A stretch of 64,000 nucleotides of DNA from Pseudeuparius sepicola (GCA_963920635.1 OY987303.1:45011223-45075222), one strand, 5' to 3'. Counted from the first letter of the stretch, positions 21,935 through 34,429 are shown. Notes: generated by a model from the sequence alone, not told the origin. Translations and numbers: made by a program.

Positions 21935-24185
21935 CAGGGTGGCCCATCCAAGCGGAAAAAGTGTGCTACGTGGAGACACGTTAACATAATTCGAGGGTGT
22001 ACCCTAATTTTGTATACGGGGGTCGGTAAAGAAGTTATCGCGAAAAAACATTTTTTGCAAAATAAAAATAAATATATTTTTTTACCTACACATCCATTAG
22101 AGAACCTTTAAGTAGTATTCCCGAATATTCAGTTTTTTAATATGACTTCCGGTTATAGCGGAAATGAAAGTGGTTTTCTCTATTTTACAACTTACACATT
22201 TCTCTTAACCATCACAGGATTCCTTTTTTAATTCTGAATCCAACGATATATAATTTGACCTATTTATCTCCAACCGTTTCCGAGATATTTATCATAGAAG
22301 CTCCATCAAACTAGATACATGGTCTCATGGTCGGTGTCTGATGTTCGATCTGAGTATGCCAAACAATAAAACCAAATTTATGACAAATCAAGTCAGCCAT
22401 GATAATAAAACTGACAATCGAGTAGGCTGTCAATTCAATATTTCTATTTACGTGTCAGATTAGTCTAAAATTTTGTTGCTGAAGCTGTTAGTAGTTGCAG
22501 TTTAAAAAATGTTTTTGAAAGAAGAATGCTGAGATAGTTTAGAGATCTTCATCAAAAATGATAAAAGATACGTAGAAACTTTGAGGGAGTATTCTCGTAA
22601 ATATCCAAATAGAAATGTTCCGAGTGCTTCATTTATATGTACCTAAGCTGTATCGAAGATTCAGATCGACAGGAAATGTGATTAGCAAGAGAAAAAAAGG
22701 GTTTAGAATTAGTGAGGACGAGAGAGAACGAATTTTAAATTATTTCAGAAGAAATAACGAAAAATCTCAGAGAGATGCAGCGAGAGACTTACAAATTCCC
22801 CGGTCTACAATACAAAGGGTAATGAAATTAAGCAAATTTAAAGCCTTCAAAATGTTACCTGTTCAAAGGCTATTCCCTGGAGATTCTGCAAGAAGACTGG
22901 AATATTGTCAAACAATGTTAAACTTTTATTTTGCAAGAGCTGGATTTTTTAAACAAATTATTTGGTCCGATGAAGCTACATTTACAACGGCGGGAATATA
23001 CAACCGGAAAAATAGTATATTTTGGTCTGTTGACAATCCACGGGCATTTCGTGAAGTTGTGAAATCCGGCAGAAATTCCGTGGGTGTTTGGTGCGGAATT
23101 GTGGGAAATTTTATAATGGGCCCTCTATTTTATTCAGGAAGTATGACAGGTAGGAAATACCTACATTTAATCCAGAACGAATTGGAACAATACTTTGACC
23201 AGTTGCCATTAATTTTTCTTAACCAACTCCAAGAAAGACAATTAATATGGCAGCAAGATGGCGCTTCCTTCCATAACTGTGGGCCCATAACGGAATTTTT
23301 GAACAATTCGTTTGAAAATTGGATTGGTAAACATGGAACGATAAGGTGGCCGCCACGTAGTCCAGATTTAACCCCCTTGGATTTTTTCTTGTGGGGGCAT
23401 TTAAAAAATAAAGTTTATAAGAACCGCCCCGAAAATGTTGAGGAGATTAAAAGATGAGTAAAATTAGAAATTGATAGTTTAAACAATCGTCCCTTAATCT
23501 TTGAAAATGACCGAAAAAAATTCTTAAAAAGACTTAGGTTATGTGTAAATAATAATGGAAACCATTTTGAACATTTAATGTAAATGAACTTCTAACTAAT
23601 TTTTAATAACTAATCATATTGTTGTTGTTATAATAAATATGACATTAGTAAAAATAATAAATGTTTCCACGAGATTTTTAATTAAGTTGAATGCAGTTGA
23701 ATGGCTATAGCCACTTTAACATTCAGCCTACTCGCTTGTCAGTTTTATTATCATGGCTGACTTGATTCTCATAAATTTGATTTTATTGTTTGGCCTACTC
23801 GGATAGAACATCAGACACCGACCATGAGACCATGTATCTAGTTTGATGGAGCTACTCTGATAAATATCTCGGAAACGGTTGGAGATAACTAGGTCATAGA
23901 GAAAACCACTTTCATTTCCGCTATAACCGGAATTTATATTAAAAAACTGAATATTCGGGAATACTACTTAAAGGTTCTCTAATGGATGTGTAGGTAAAAA
24001 AATATTTTTTTTATTTTGCAAAAAATGTTTTTTCGCGATAACTTTTTTACGGACCCCCGTATACAAAATTAGGGTACACCCTCGAATTCCCCTTAATTTT
24101 TACTACAACCTCATTTTTTGAATGACGATTTTATGTTAACCTGTCTCCACGTAGCACACTTTTTCCCCTTGGATGGGCCACCCTG
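21935..24185 (+). mobile_element. Tc1/mariner-superfamily transposon with ~500-bp terminal inverted repeats
   Basis: The element begins CAGGGTGGCCCATCCAAG and ends CTTGGATGGGCCACCCTG, flanked by TA at 21933-21934 and 24186-24187. The arms run to about 22440 on the left and start about 23700 on the right. They are highly similar except for a ~60-base segment near the right terminus that the left arm lacks. The arms carry GTGTGCTACGTGGAGACA, GGGTGTACCCTAATTTTG, GATACATGGTCTCATGGTCG and CAAGTCAGCCATGATAATAA. Between them is a transposase gene. This is the only copy in the window with a nearly complete coding region and gives the foldback families a plausible helper type. Confidence 0.92.
22509..23583 (+). 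pseudogene. Tc1/mariner DDxD transposase, nearly full length but broken
   Basis: The longest open part (22615-23454, 280 codons) shows a helix-turn-helix N-terminus (SQRDAARDLQIPRSTIQRVM), then WSDEATF (D119), QQDGASFH (D215) and RSPDLTPLDFFLWGHLKNK (D256). The last two acids are 40 residues apart, close to DD41D-type families rather than classical DD34D mariner. An upstream frame from ATG 22509 reads KRYVETLREYSRKYPNRNVP and supplies the true N-terminus. It joins through a frameshift at about 22633-22650 and has a TGA after EEC. Past the TGA at 23455 the frame continues with VKLEIDSLNNRPLIFENDRK to a stop at 23581. So there are two stops and one frameshift and no activity as written, although the catalytic triad is intact. 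It would cut and paste the element at TA sites. Confidence 0.9.
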
Positions 24186-24344
24186 TACGAAGGCGTTGCA
24201 ATTCAAGCAGTATAGCGATATAAATTTCCTTAGGAACAAAAAACTTTTTGGTCGTCAAAAATGGGAAACAAATTAATATAGGTACCAATTTTTCCCGTTT
24301 TTTTGTGATCGGGAAATAGGTTATACTTACATAATTAAATATTA

Positions 24345-24695
24345 AGGATGTAAGATTAGCGAGTGTAAATGTAATAATTAAGTACAAGAAAAGGTGATAA
24401 TGGGCAAAAACTCAAAGTTAACGCAGGTCGCTTTAGCAGCCTCCGTGGCGATGTTAGTACAAGCCCCAAAATAGGGGATGTGCTGACTGAAGCTGCAAAT
24501 GTGCTGTTAACTCTGCCTGGACTTCATTTGTTGCATCCCAAATCATGCCTATCTTCTGATTTGGTTAATGTTACACCGTACTGATGATTGCCAAATAGCA
24601 TGAAACACGTGTATGCGGTTACTAGTTTTTTCTTTTGTTAACTTTGAGTGTTTGCCCATTATCACCTTTTCTTGTAATAATTAAATATTAAGATC
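24345..24695. mobile_element. Repeat family S, copy 1 (AAAGGTGATAATGGGCAAA)
   Basis: It begins AGGATGTAAGATTAGCGAGT, then GAAAAGGTGATAATGGGC, GCAGGTCGCTTTAGCAGCC, GATGTTAGTACAAGCCCC and GGGGATGTGCTGACTGAAG. The same first block returns inverted at the right (GCCCATTATCACCTTTTC). Relatives are at 47655-48330 and 63395-63952. It has inverted ends and no coding capacity: a foldback-type non-autonomous element of unknown class. Confidence 0.7.
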
Positions 24696-24699
24696 ACAT

Positions 24700-25983
24700 T
24701 TCTTAGGGGCTTTACGTCGTGTCCCTAAAATGCATATTGCTTGTTTTAAAATTTAATATTTCAAATTTTGAATGGATTAGAAACAGCTGACTTAATATTG
24801 GAAATATCGATCATAATTGTGGCAACAGGGCAAATCGGGACGTACTCTCATTGATCCAAAATGTGGCGGAATGTGTGAATTTCGTTACAAATTGTTTGCC
24901 TGACAAAAAATTAAGTGGTACCTACCTGAAAAATGTGTCTCTACTACATGAAAGTACTGAATATGTTCTACCTATTTAGTCATACAAATTACCTAGTGAA
25001 AAAGGCCCACTAATAATTAACATGTTAAAAATATATTTAACATTGTAAACGTGATCAAGTTAGTTGTTACCCACTTTCAAATATCGAAATATAAATACAA
25101 ATGGAAACAAAGGTCTCAAAGAGCAACAATGGAAGATGTCTAAATCGTTACAAAATCTGTTATACATATCTACCTACTGCCAGTGACTATAATAGTCACT
25201 GCTACTGCCCACTCTTACTATATGAATTAATTTGGATTGGCTCGTCTGTAACTCATCAAAAAAAGGAAAGGAAAAAAGCGATATCAAATTAGAGTATATA
25301 AGGAATTTATTTTGGATCTTCTCGATTCGACAAACATATAGGGTCTAAATTGCTTAAAGGAACTTCTAAGGATCATTGTCCATGCTTTACCTGCACCTGC
25401 ACCTGATGCGCCTCATTCATGACAGCACTTATTACGCACTTGTCACCGAGGTCCGAGGACGCCCCTATATTATATCCTAACCTATACCACGATCATGCTA
25501 TATCACCACTTGATGCAACGGTCAGGTTGTGCATGTACTGGGCCACCCTTTTTAACTTGCAACCTGTCCGATGAGCAAAAAACTACTTTGAATATGAAAT
25601 GGTTAAGGTATTTGGTGAAGTCAGTCAGGACAGGTGCTTTCACAAATAAAAATTCAATGGTTTAGTTTTAGTTTTAGTAGAGTTTAGAAGAGAAGTTCTT
25701 TCATTGAAACTAATAAATAGATTATTTATATGGAGGCTTCAAAAATCTGAAAAATCCAAAGAATGGAGAAATAAGACAAGCTAGGAATATGTAGATCTAT
25801 GGTTATACTATAAACAAAGCTACACATAGACTTTCAGATCTGTCTTGTTGAAATATCCGCGAGTTACACCAAATATTTTGCATAAAATTTTAAGAATCCT
25901 TCTGAATATCCATTCTTCCTTTAATCCATAGTTATAGACATTACCTAATAATTCGACAACACTCAAATTTCAACTTATAGCAA
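24700..25983. other. Gene-free stretch
   Basis: No gene is recognised. A short repeat, ACAAAGCTACACATAGAC...CACCAAATATTTTGC, at about 25815-25880 recurs near 52002-52060, probably a MITE end. Confidence 0.5.
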
Positions 25984-25991
25984 TTTAGAAT

Positions 25992-26644
25992 CAGTGACGT
26001 ATGGAGAGGGTGTTTTAGGGGTCAACCCCTCCAAGACGACGCCAGTGAGTGAGAAATACGTGAAATTAGCACCTTCTACAATGGGAAATTTTTAGTGATC
26101 CAAATTTCCGGAATGTTTCTGGAAAATGTTCAGTTTTATAAAAAATCGCATGTATTTGTATTAAATATAGTCATTATTTTTTCAGTAAGACCAAATATGT
26201 ACATGTTACTTAGATGTGCTTAAAATTTCAAATACCTTCATACTTGTTTATTGCAATACTTATATGTCGGGATTTTTTCTTGCCTAGCTTATTTCTCTTA
26301 AGGAAAAGTCAAGAATCAAAATACTTTTTCAGCATTTTCACTATAATTGCGGTCTAACATTTTTTCTGTATTATAGCCTCTCTTCCTTGGTTATTATTAT
26401 CAGCTATATTCTGGCACGAAATCTTTAAATATCGGTAATTTTCTATTCTTGGAGTGTACATTTTCCGGGATAATTTCCATCTTCGGAAAATTACGATTTC
26501 CAGAAAATTTCCATTTCTAGAAAATTGCGATTTCCGAAAAATTTCCATATGAAAAATTTACGCCGTTACTAATATTTTTCTTTGAGTGGGAATTTTTTGG
26601 GTCTGAGAAACCCCTGCCAAAGATAAATTCTGGCTGCGCCAATG
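25992..26644. mobile_element. Non-autonomous hAT element with 8-bp target duplication
   Basis: A perfect 8-bp direct repeat TTTAGAAT (25984-25991 and 26645-26652) flanks termini CAGTGACGTATGGAG and the complement of CATTGGCGCAGCCAGA. These match at most of the first nine bases (CAxTGxCG) in the way hAT ends do. The interior is non-coding and contains an imperfect tandem repeat of AAAATTTCCAT/AAAATTGCGATTTCC units (about 26460-26550). Confidence 0.75.
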
Positions 26645-26652
26645 TTTAGAAT

Positions 26653-27928
26653 GGTTGTTCAAATATCAGTCAGTTTTTTTAATTCCTATAATAGTACTTC
26701 TTGAAATTTGAGCTCATAAAAGTGTCGTAGTTAGCAATGACTATGATTACAACCCAATAATAAAGGTACCCACTCATGAAATGCGCATTTTGAATCCTTA
26801 CCTATAACAAAAAATTCGCAGACCTGGCATCTTATTAACGCAAGTACAATATTAGGCGTATTGAAAATACCAGATACAAATAATTTTATTTTACATTTTT
26901 ATAAGAATAGTAACAGTAAATAAATTTTACACATTCGCTGCAAGTGCACCTATGGCAAATTTCAACGAAAAATTTTGTGTTTTTTTAAATTTAATAAAAA
27001 TATACAAATCAAACTCATTTTTTCATTCATCAAATACATATATTTTGTTTAGCATGATATATCATTTTAACAAAAGGTATTGCGTAGCATATTATAACAT
27101 TAAAATATTTTATTAAACATTAAATATTAAAACGCAAACTATAAAATTCATACATTCATATTATCATAATATTTAATCTAATAATTAAAACATTAATTAA
27201 CAACTTCCATATTTCGGAAACAGTTAAATTTAGATATTGATCATCGTTCATAAAAATATTTAAAATTTATCGTTTAGTTTAAAAATGTAATTGTATACAT
27301 AATTCATGGTGTTCTAAAAAATACTTGGGTAGGTACTCTTTTCCCACTGTGCATTGCTTAATTGTTTCAGCTAATAAAAAATCCTGATGATTTAGAAGAA
27401 ACCTAACTTAAGTACCTACTAAAATTTTTGTTCGAAAAGGTGGGGTACAAAATATGATGACTCACTCAGTACATTGAATGGCAGGTCACTAAAAGTGGTC
27501 AATCAAACTAACCTTGTGGTCAATCAATAAATTTTCATTGATAATAATAATAATAATACTTTAGTAAACACTTACTTATTTTATTTTATCCTCAATTAAT
27601 CTTATATTACATTGGTATATTTATCATTCTGCGTTGCATAAAAATTTGACAGCTTCTTTTTTATCTTCCATTCTTCCTTAATTTCCAAAATATTGGATTT
27701 TCATTCCTTTAGGCAACTGATGTGAAGTACGTAAGGGGCATCTAGGTATTCTAAAATTACAAAAGTTTACCACTTTTTTTATAACTATAAATAAAGCAGG
27801 TATACCTATAAATTTTATGAAAGTGATAACCTTCTTTAAAATTACCATAGATGAGGCAAGTAACATAGAACTTTTAAAGTTTCTGCTTAAAAAATGTTGG
27901 CGATGTCAAGTTTTGGATCGAATATGTA
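26653..27928. other. Gene-free AT-rich stretch
   Basis: Very AT-rich with a short AAT microsatellite near 27541. No gene is recognised. Confidence 0.5.
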
Positions 27929-27930
27929 TA

Positions 27931-28150
27931 CAGTGTGGATACAAATCGTGGAATATTGCTTATATTTCTTAATGTATTCCTCATATAAAAAACATGTTTT
28001 AATAAAAGTGTTAGGGGAAATTATTTCCTCTTTAGTAGTAATAATATATAATAATAATAATTTCCCCTAACACTTTTATTAAAACATGTTTTTGATATGA
28101 GGAATATTTTAAGAAATATAAGCAATATTCCACAATTTGCATCCACACTG
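27931..28150. mobile_element. Foldback MITE, CAGTGTGGAT ends, TA duplication
   Basis: Inverted arms of ~95 bases differ by only a few bases and enclose a short loop (about 28027-28058). The element starts CAGTGTGGATACAAATC, ends ATCCACACTG, and has TA on each side. It is one of the least diverged foldbacks in the window, so relatively recent. Confidence 0.9.
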
Positions 28151-28152
28151 TA

Positions 28153-29960
28153 TAGCTTACGCAAGATAAGCTGAGCCGCGCGCTCTGCAGTATTAAATGA
28201 GATTGTGGGTATTGGTTCTCAAAAACATTTTAGTTTTCGAGAAAAAATTTGTCAAAAATTGGTATTTTTGCCCTTGTTAATGTGTGTTTCATCTGAAAGA
28301 AATTGTAAGCCGTTTTGTTGAATGTATTATTAATAAATCTGCCTGTTTCTAAAATCCACTTGCAACATTATTTTAATTTTGAAAACTGTCATTTTTTGTG
28401 CTCCCAGTATATTTCATCCAAAACTTTACATCGTCAAAACGTTTCTTTTTAATATCACATTTCAAAAAATAGTATATCTAATTTTTAATTTTTAAATTTT
28501 TAATTTTTTACTTTTTAAATTTTTAATCATGAATAATCAAATACACCTAAACGTTTTAATTTTGATTTTTCCGCATGAATCAATTTTTATTAATAAGTAG
28601 TATAATAATAGATATTCAATAACACTTACCTATTTTATTTTACACGTCATTAATTGGGGTGTCACTTTGATTTATGAATAAAAATATATAAAAACACAAT
28701 GAAAAGGAGATTTATTATTTTGGATTTGAAGCAAAGAACACCGGGCCACAGATGAGTCTGATTCATCTGTGACAAAACACCTAGGAGCCAAGGTTTTAAA
28801 ACATCAATATCGAGAACTCAGCTATCTTAAAACTATAACATGACAACGCCACCGACATTTATGGGCACGCACGGCCCTTGCAATCGTTCCAATACGTGCG
28901 GTCGGAAAGGAGTTCAACTGACAACGTTGCAATTACCCCTCCCCTCTCTTGCGGTTTGAAAGCCAGCCATAACCTCAAACGCGTAAGTGACGGCAAATCT
29001 AACTATTACGCGACATTGCCTTACGCGAAATTGCCAGTTACAGTGCGAAAAACAGTAAATTCGGGGCTGTTAGGTGGGCCTTAGATTGCCTAAATAATAG
29101 TGTAAAATCTTACAACCCTGCCCACGGACATTGGCAGCTTTTTTCGTAAAAGTCTTTCGACAACCTTGAATAAAGCCGTTCTAAAAATCGAAGGAGGTGG
29201 AAAATCTCTTAATTGGGTCTCGTATACTTTCCACCGGTACCAAAAAGAACCTCAAAAATCCGATATGTAAGAGAATTTCCCGATTCGCGATTAACCACTT
29301 TTGAGAAAGGGGACGGCTGTAGAAGCAATACGAAACAGAAACAGACGGAATTCGTCTGAAACCAATCTTGGAAATTGCGTGTTTTTTCTTATTTCTCGAT
29401 TTTTTGGGGCCCGGGAAGCATCAGAACGTTACCCGAAGACTCCGGAAAAGCTTTAAAAATTCAATTACATCAAAGTTTTGGTTCGAGGTTAAGATAAAGA
29501 AGTGTAATAAACCAATGTAAAAAAACACTACGAGATTCTTCTATAATAACACAATCATAATGAGATAATATACCTTATTTAACTAACAGAACTTTGACAA
29601 TCAAAAAAATCCGCGTAGTTTCATGTTACGTGAATCTCGAAACACAAAGAAACAGTGTAAAACTTTAAATCCACTTATAAACTATTATATTAACAATGCA
29701 GTGATTTAACCTATTTTCATTGACTGACGAACCGGGACCATGCGCATGTCGGTTCGATTTTATGAAGACTGGTACCATATAAATGCCCCAGAAGTATTTT
29801 CAATAATAAAAATTTATCAATCAACATCTACAATCAAAGATTTTACAAGGGTGATGAGTCCTTAACGTGGACATATACTGTAGAAACCTATCTTAAAGTG
29901 GCTGGTACAGGATTGTTCTGTAAATTTAAATGATCAAGATTTTACACAAAAGAGGAACGA
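28153..29960. other. Gene-free stretch with a moderately GC-rich patch
   Basis: An AT-only tract (TTTTTAATTTTTAAATTTTT) lies near 28475-28530. From about 28840 to 29420 GC content is visibly higher, with several CpGs. The frame 28878-29084 there has no similarity I recognise. Confidence 0.4.
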
Positions 29961-29961
29961 G

Positions 29962-30142
29962 CGTTGACTGATATATTACTAAAGACTGCTCACGGCTGTC
30001 ACGTCTGACACATTTTTGGCTCACCATGCGCTTTCCGGAGATAAAATACAATGCAGAATACATTGTTAGCCATCAGAGCCATCTGTTTTCCAGGACATAA
30101 AGCTATAGCCGTGAGAAGTCTTTATAAATACGCCAGTCAACG
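29962..30142. mobile_element. MITE family CGTTGACTGACG, copy 2 (inverted)
   Basis: It is the reverse complement of the copy at 10824, 181 bases long. The termini are CGTTGACTGATATATTACTA and the complement of CGTTGACTGGCGTATTTATA, and the interior CATGCGCTTTCCGGAGATAA matches almost exactly. An isolated end fragment lies at 30353-30378. Confidence 0.8.
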
Positions 30143-30447
30143 GAAAAAGGGTTAAAAATAGTAGGTATCTTGTGCAATAAGCACGAAATAGCCATTTCGT
30201 GCGAGTTCCACACTACGCTTTTTTCTACGGCCATCAGATTTTTAAACTGTGGAAAAGCTTCAAAAATGAAAAATGTAAGCTTTGGAGAATTTAACATCTG
30301 ACACTTTGATATTATATGGGTCATAGCCACATTGATTACCTATAGGATAAAATCGTTGACTGACGTATTTATAAAGACAATGACAGACATTATTCTCCGC
30401 AGCAAATGAACTCCATATTTACCCCATTTACTTACCACATATATACT

Positions 30448-30751
30448 TATAAGATCAACTGACTTACCTGTAAGGAATTTTGAGCTGAATTATACTGCAG
30501 TCTGATCCGATTATTACAAATACTAATGTAGTTTGCTTCACTCTGTACAAACGCCATACAAACGTTTAAAGAAAGGTGTTTTTTTTTGTCCCAACCGCCG
30601 CCAGTCACCTGATCGTCACTAAAATCCATTTCAGTGCTTATTTTGTGATAGATCGTTAAGGGTGCGAATCAGGGAGGGTTTGTAATAATCGGATGAGACT
30701 GCAGTATAATTCAGCTCAAACTTCCTTACAGGTAAGTCAGTTGATCTTATA
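30448..30751. mobile_element. Palindromic unit sharing termini with the 30750-35458 element
   Basis: Inverted arms of ~75 bases (TATAAGATCAACTGACTTAC, CTGTAAGGAA, GAGCTGAATTATACTGCAGT, ATCCGATTATTACAAA) differ at only a couple of positions. Inside the left arm ~160 bases (30490-30650) closely match the reverse complement of the right end of the neighbouring large element (35310-35458), including GTCCCAACCGCCGCCAGTCA. This is a small relative or a rearranged end of that family. Confidence 0.75.
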
Positions 30752-31106
30752 ATTATACTGCAGTCTCATCCTTCATATTACAAATACTAATGTATTAAAG
30801 AACAAGAACGATCTATCAACATTCATTCAAATAGATTTTGAAAACAGATGCACTTTTACTAACGTACTATAGGTAGATAGGTATACGTATGTATGTCCAC
30901 GCCCACCAGTTGATCAATATGCTGAAAAAATGTATCCAACCTTTATGTCGGTCAGCAAGTACTTATGCATATATTATCTAATAAAAAAATATATGACAAG
31001 TATAAAACATGCAAATTTGTAACCAATATATATGGCTCCTCAGAAACAGGGTCTCTGTTAGGAAGCAGCAATTAGCATTAAAATACTGGAAGAAAAACTG
31101 TATATT

Positions 31107-31156
31107 GCAAGTTACAGCCAGTCATAATACATGTATTATGACTGGCTGTAACTTGC
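31107..31156. repeat. Perfect 50-bp palindrome without a loop
   Basis: GCAAGTTACAGCCAGTCATA followed by ATACA meets its exact reverse complement directly at 31131/31132. All 25 base pairs match. A second hairpin with 16-bp arms (CAAAGAAAATAATACT, loop GCGT) lies at about 31300-31335. Confidence 0.9.
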
Positions 31157-31469
31157 ATATAAATGGCATTCTCTACTCTCTCAAGAAGACTAGACTCCCT
31201 CGAATACCCAAATCATGGTAGCCAAGATCAATACACGCAAACATGGGTAAACTTCTAGAGATCCCCGTATGTAGATTGTAGTTATTTCTTGTATCATACC
31301 AAAGAAAATAATACTGCGTAGTATTATTTTCTTTGATCATATTCATATACGTTGGTAACAACGAACCCAAATATATAATATGTATACCATGTTACAAAAT
31401 TTCGAAGCACCTTCAATTTTGCCTTCTTGGTTGAATTTCACCGATATTGTCTGAAATTTCTTTGGGACA

Positions 31470-31665
31470 TTATCACTGAGAAAGGAGGAAGATTTATTCC
31501 CCGAAAGTTCAGAAGACAAATTTGTTGAAGTTAATTTTGAGTTATCGTTCAGTTTTTTTTTAATATCAGGCCTTTATGAAATTTGCTGGAAGAAGTTGTA
31601 ATAAGTTTGGTTTAAGTTTACGTGGCGAGAAAAAAATCAATTAAAAATTAAATGGATCCATAAAC
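31470..31665. repeat. Single arm of the 1349-1743 foldback family
   Basis: It contains GAGAAAGGAGGAAGATTTAT, TTGTTGAAGTTAATTTT, GCGAGAAAAAAATCAATT and AAAAATTAAATGGATCCAT in the order of the right arm of the element at 1349-1743, without the facing arm. Confidence 0.6.
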
Positions 31666-31884
31666 CGATGATAGCATATAATATGTAGCAGGTTTTTTAA
31701 ATACCCCTATATATACTATATTCTATACATGGGTCCTTATATTATGTGAAATGGTCATTAGTATAAAATATAGGAAATATATATTTAAATTTTATTGTTA
31801 TTATTATTCTTGCCCCTTTTTGACATCGACGTATTATATTTAATTACTCGTATATGCATGCTGCGTTTTTTTGCATTAACGCAG

Positions 31885-32175
31885 CTATATGCCATTTGGG
31901 GTTGTCTCCTCTAATAATATAATAATTATTAGGGCAATTGTAGAATAACTATTGGAAATTGAGAAATTTGGTAGGTACCTTCCTTGTTTGAGTACTATGT
32001 AGCCCCCCAAAATCAAGGATATCGGCGGGGTCGCTAAATATTGACGCACCTGATACACAATTTGCTGTCGTAAGGGTCTTACCAAACATTTTATTTGTAG
32101 GTATAGTTCGTAAACATGGCGATATGATTCCATCCTACACCTGTGCAACAAAGTCGTGTTCCAAACCTGCCTCAT
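31885..32175 (-). pseudogene. hAT transposase C-terminal fossil
   Basis: The minus-strand translation contains QIVYQVRQYLATPPIS followed after a gap by GGYIVLKQGRYLPN. The hAT dimerisation region typically has a YLxxPPxS segment, a SERxFS motif and then GxIxxxKRxRLxP. The SERxFS part is missing, consistent with a deletion. This is a short, decayed fragment; the rest of the transposase is not recognisable nearby. Confidence 0.5.
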
Positions 32176-33035
32176 TTGGCGAAAATGGTGGTTCCAAAGC
32201 TACCAAATCGACGTTTTCGTAATTAAAAAGGCGCTATAAATGCTTGAATTTGCATTAACGCACATTGTTCAGGAGTCACGAGAAAGTTTTCAAAAATTAG
32301 GTTTTAACTTCACTACGCGGAATTGTTTTCTTTTGATTTCTTTTGCACTTCTAGACTATTTAGTTAGTTGATTTCAAATCCGGAGAAGAGAGGAAGCACC
32401 ATGGGCTTGTTTCAACTGCAGTTCTGAGCCATTCCAGAACTGGCTTGAACCAATCAAACACAAGAAAATAATTCCAGAACTATTGGGCCAATCAGTTAAT
32501 CGATAGCTGGTTTGAGAATTGTTCAAAACTCTGTTGGAACAAACCTTATATGACACTGTAGCTTTTATACTCACACTGTCACAAACAGCCATTCAAGGTC
32601 AGCGTACCAGCTTTTCTCGTATGCTATGCTGGGGTTGAATCGTTTTGATAAATATTACATTTAAAATATACACTACAGCAATGTGTAGGCATATACCTTA
32701 ATTATTTTGTAATTAATTACTTTCTTACTCTCCTTTGCATTCCCCGATTCACGTATTCCAATTATTATTGCATTATCCTATTGTTGCCATGACGTGTAGT
32801 AAAGCTAAATAGGCGGAACCTCAAACATTACCTTATTGTGACTCCTGTGATTGTGCCAATGTTATATTTTTGACTTTCGCCACTACTAAAAAGAAAAATT
32901 AATTTTAAGAACCTTAGTCACAGCCTAAGAAAAATTCTGCGCATTTTCAAGTTTTTAGTTGTCCAAATCCGAGGGGAGATTTGGAATGATGGGTTGTAAC
33001 AAAGTATATCAACGCCTATCATAAGACAAAGCTCC

Positions 33036-33227
33036 ATGCCAAATTCAACAGAGAAGGAGGAAATCGATAATAAGATTTCCTACAGTGACGCAGTTGGAGC
33101 TCTCATGTATCTTTTATGGGACTCCGAAGCCTCAAAATCATACCATCCTTTACTACCCAAAAACCTTGACATGGTGGGCATGAGCGAAACCTGGCTCAAT
33201 AAAAAACACTACAATATGGAAATTTAG
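33036..33227 (+). pseudogene. Two short retroelement fossils (copia-like, then LINE endonuclease-like)
   Basis: The frame begins with KISYSDAVGALMYL, which resembles the Ty1/copia reverse-transcriptase segment usually written IPYREAVGSLMYL. About 20 residues later it reads NLDMVGMSETWLN, resembling the LINE apurinic endonuclease motif D-x-x-G-x-SETWL. Both are only a dozen residues long, and one frame containing both may be coincidence. Confidence 0.3.
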
Positions 33228-33879
33228 TAATCCCAATAATGTAATGCAAAAATAGCAGATAACACACCTTCCATGTCACATTTCCTCTATTTAGTTTACT
33301 ATCGGATCAGCGGATCCGTAAACTGAAGCTAATAAGATTCGCACAGGGAGAAATGTCTGATAATAAAGAAAAATGAGATGCATTATTTATAAGGAGCAAG
33401 ATTTTGTGCTTAATATAGATCATTTTTCTAAAAGGAGAACTTATGTGTCCTCTAAGTGAAATTTGGTTTTGCAGTTATTTGCCTGCTTCGTCATTACCTT
33501 ACTACCATTGGAAAATAGGAAAAAAAGGAGAATTTGGTCCCGACGTTGTCTTCTTTCTACTGTAATCCCAGACTCCTTGAATGCCCCCATTTACTATGAT
33601 GCTGTGGATCTATACATACATACCCACCAAACAGTGGAGCTTTCGAGAATGTTTAGGTTAGGTTAGGTCATACATTTATAAATTATGCCTCCCTGTTGTA
33701 TATAATTATTATCTGCGTGTTCTCCATTGGGGAAAATTGGACGTAGCCGTTTACAGTTTTGTACTTGTCTCCTTTCCTTCTTTGTTCCCATATTCCTTTT
33801 GTGTGAAAATGTAATCCAGGTAAGGAATTTGATCTTTCAGTAATGTCTTGCAATTACTTATAAAAAATTATCGTTTTAT

Positions 33880-34360
33880 TATTGGGTAGAAGTAGGGCCT
33901 CTGAATCTGCCAGAGATAAATTTGATCGTGAGGCCTTGTCCATACCTGCTTTTCCCTGTAATGTAATAATATTGTTGGTTAAATGGAGAACGTGGAGTAC
34001 GTGTGTCCTCCAGGGGGAAAAAATTTGGTCGGCCGTGCGGTTATGTGCTTACTCCTTTATTTTTTACCATATTATTATTATTGGGTAAGTGTGGAGTTCG
34101 CACGTGTATCCTCCAAAACAAAATTTAGTCGGGAAGTCATGTGACTGCGCCCCTTTTTGTTGTCATATTATTGGATAAATGTGAGGTCCATGTGTCCTCC
34201 AAGGGGTAAATTTGGTTACAACTATGTGTCTGCTCCCCTCATTGTTACCCTGTTATCTTTAAGCAATTGTGAATACATGTGTCCTCAAGAAGGAAATTAG
34301 GATGTGCTATTAGTCACTGTTATGGTTATTTTTGCTAATATTGGCAGTTCTGTAATTATA
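33880..34360. repeat. Degenerate ~90-110-bp tandem array
   Basis: The block GTGGAGTACGTGTGTCCTCC recurs in drifting form at about 33990, 34090, 34177 and 34270, each following ATTATTGGGTAAxTG-like sequence and followed by AAATTTGGT. It adjoins the dyad array to its right. Confidence 0.55.
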
Positions 34361-34429
34361 TTGTGAGCAGTAACTTTTTCTTGCCTTTTTTGCGGGTTAT
34401 GCAATCCCCCGGGCAATCCTATACGCCTA

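Noticed and set aside
33654..33669. Three TTAGG units (insect telomere motif)
   Set aside because: Three copies are too few to mean a telomeric or interstitial telomere site; chance in AT-rich DNA.
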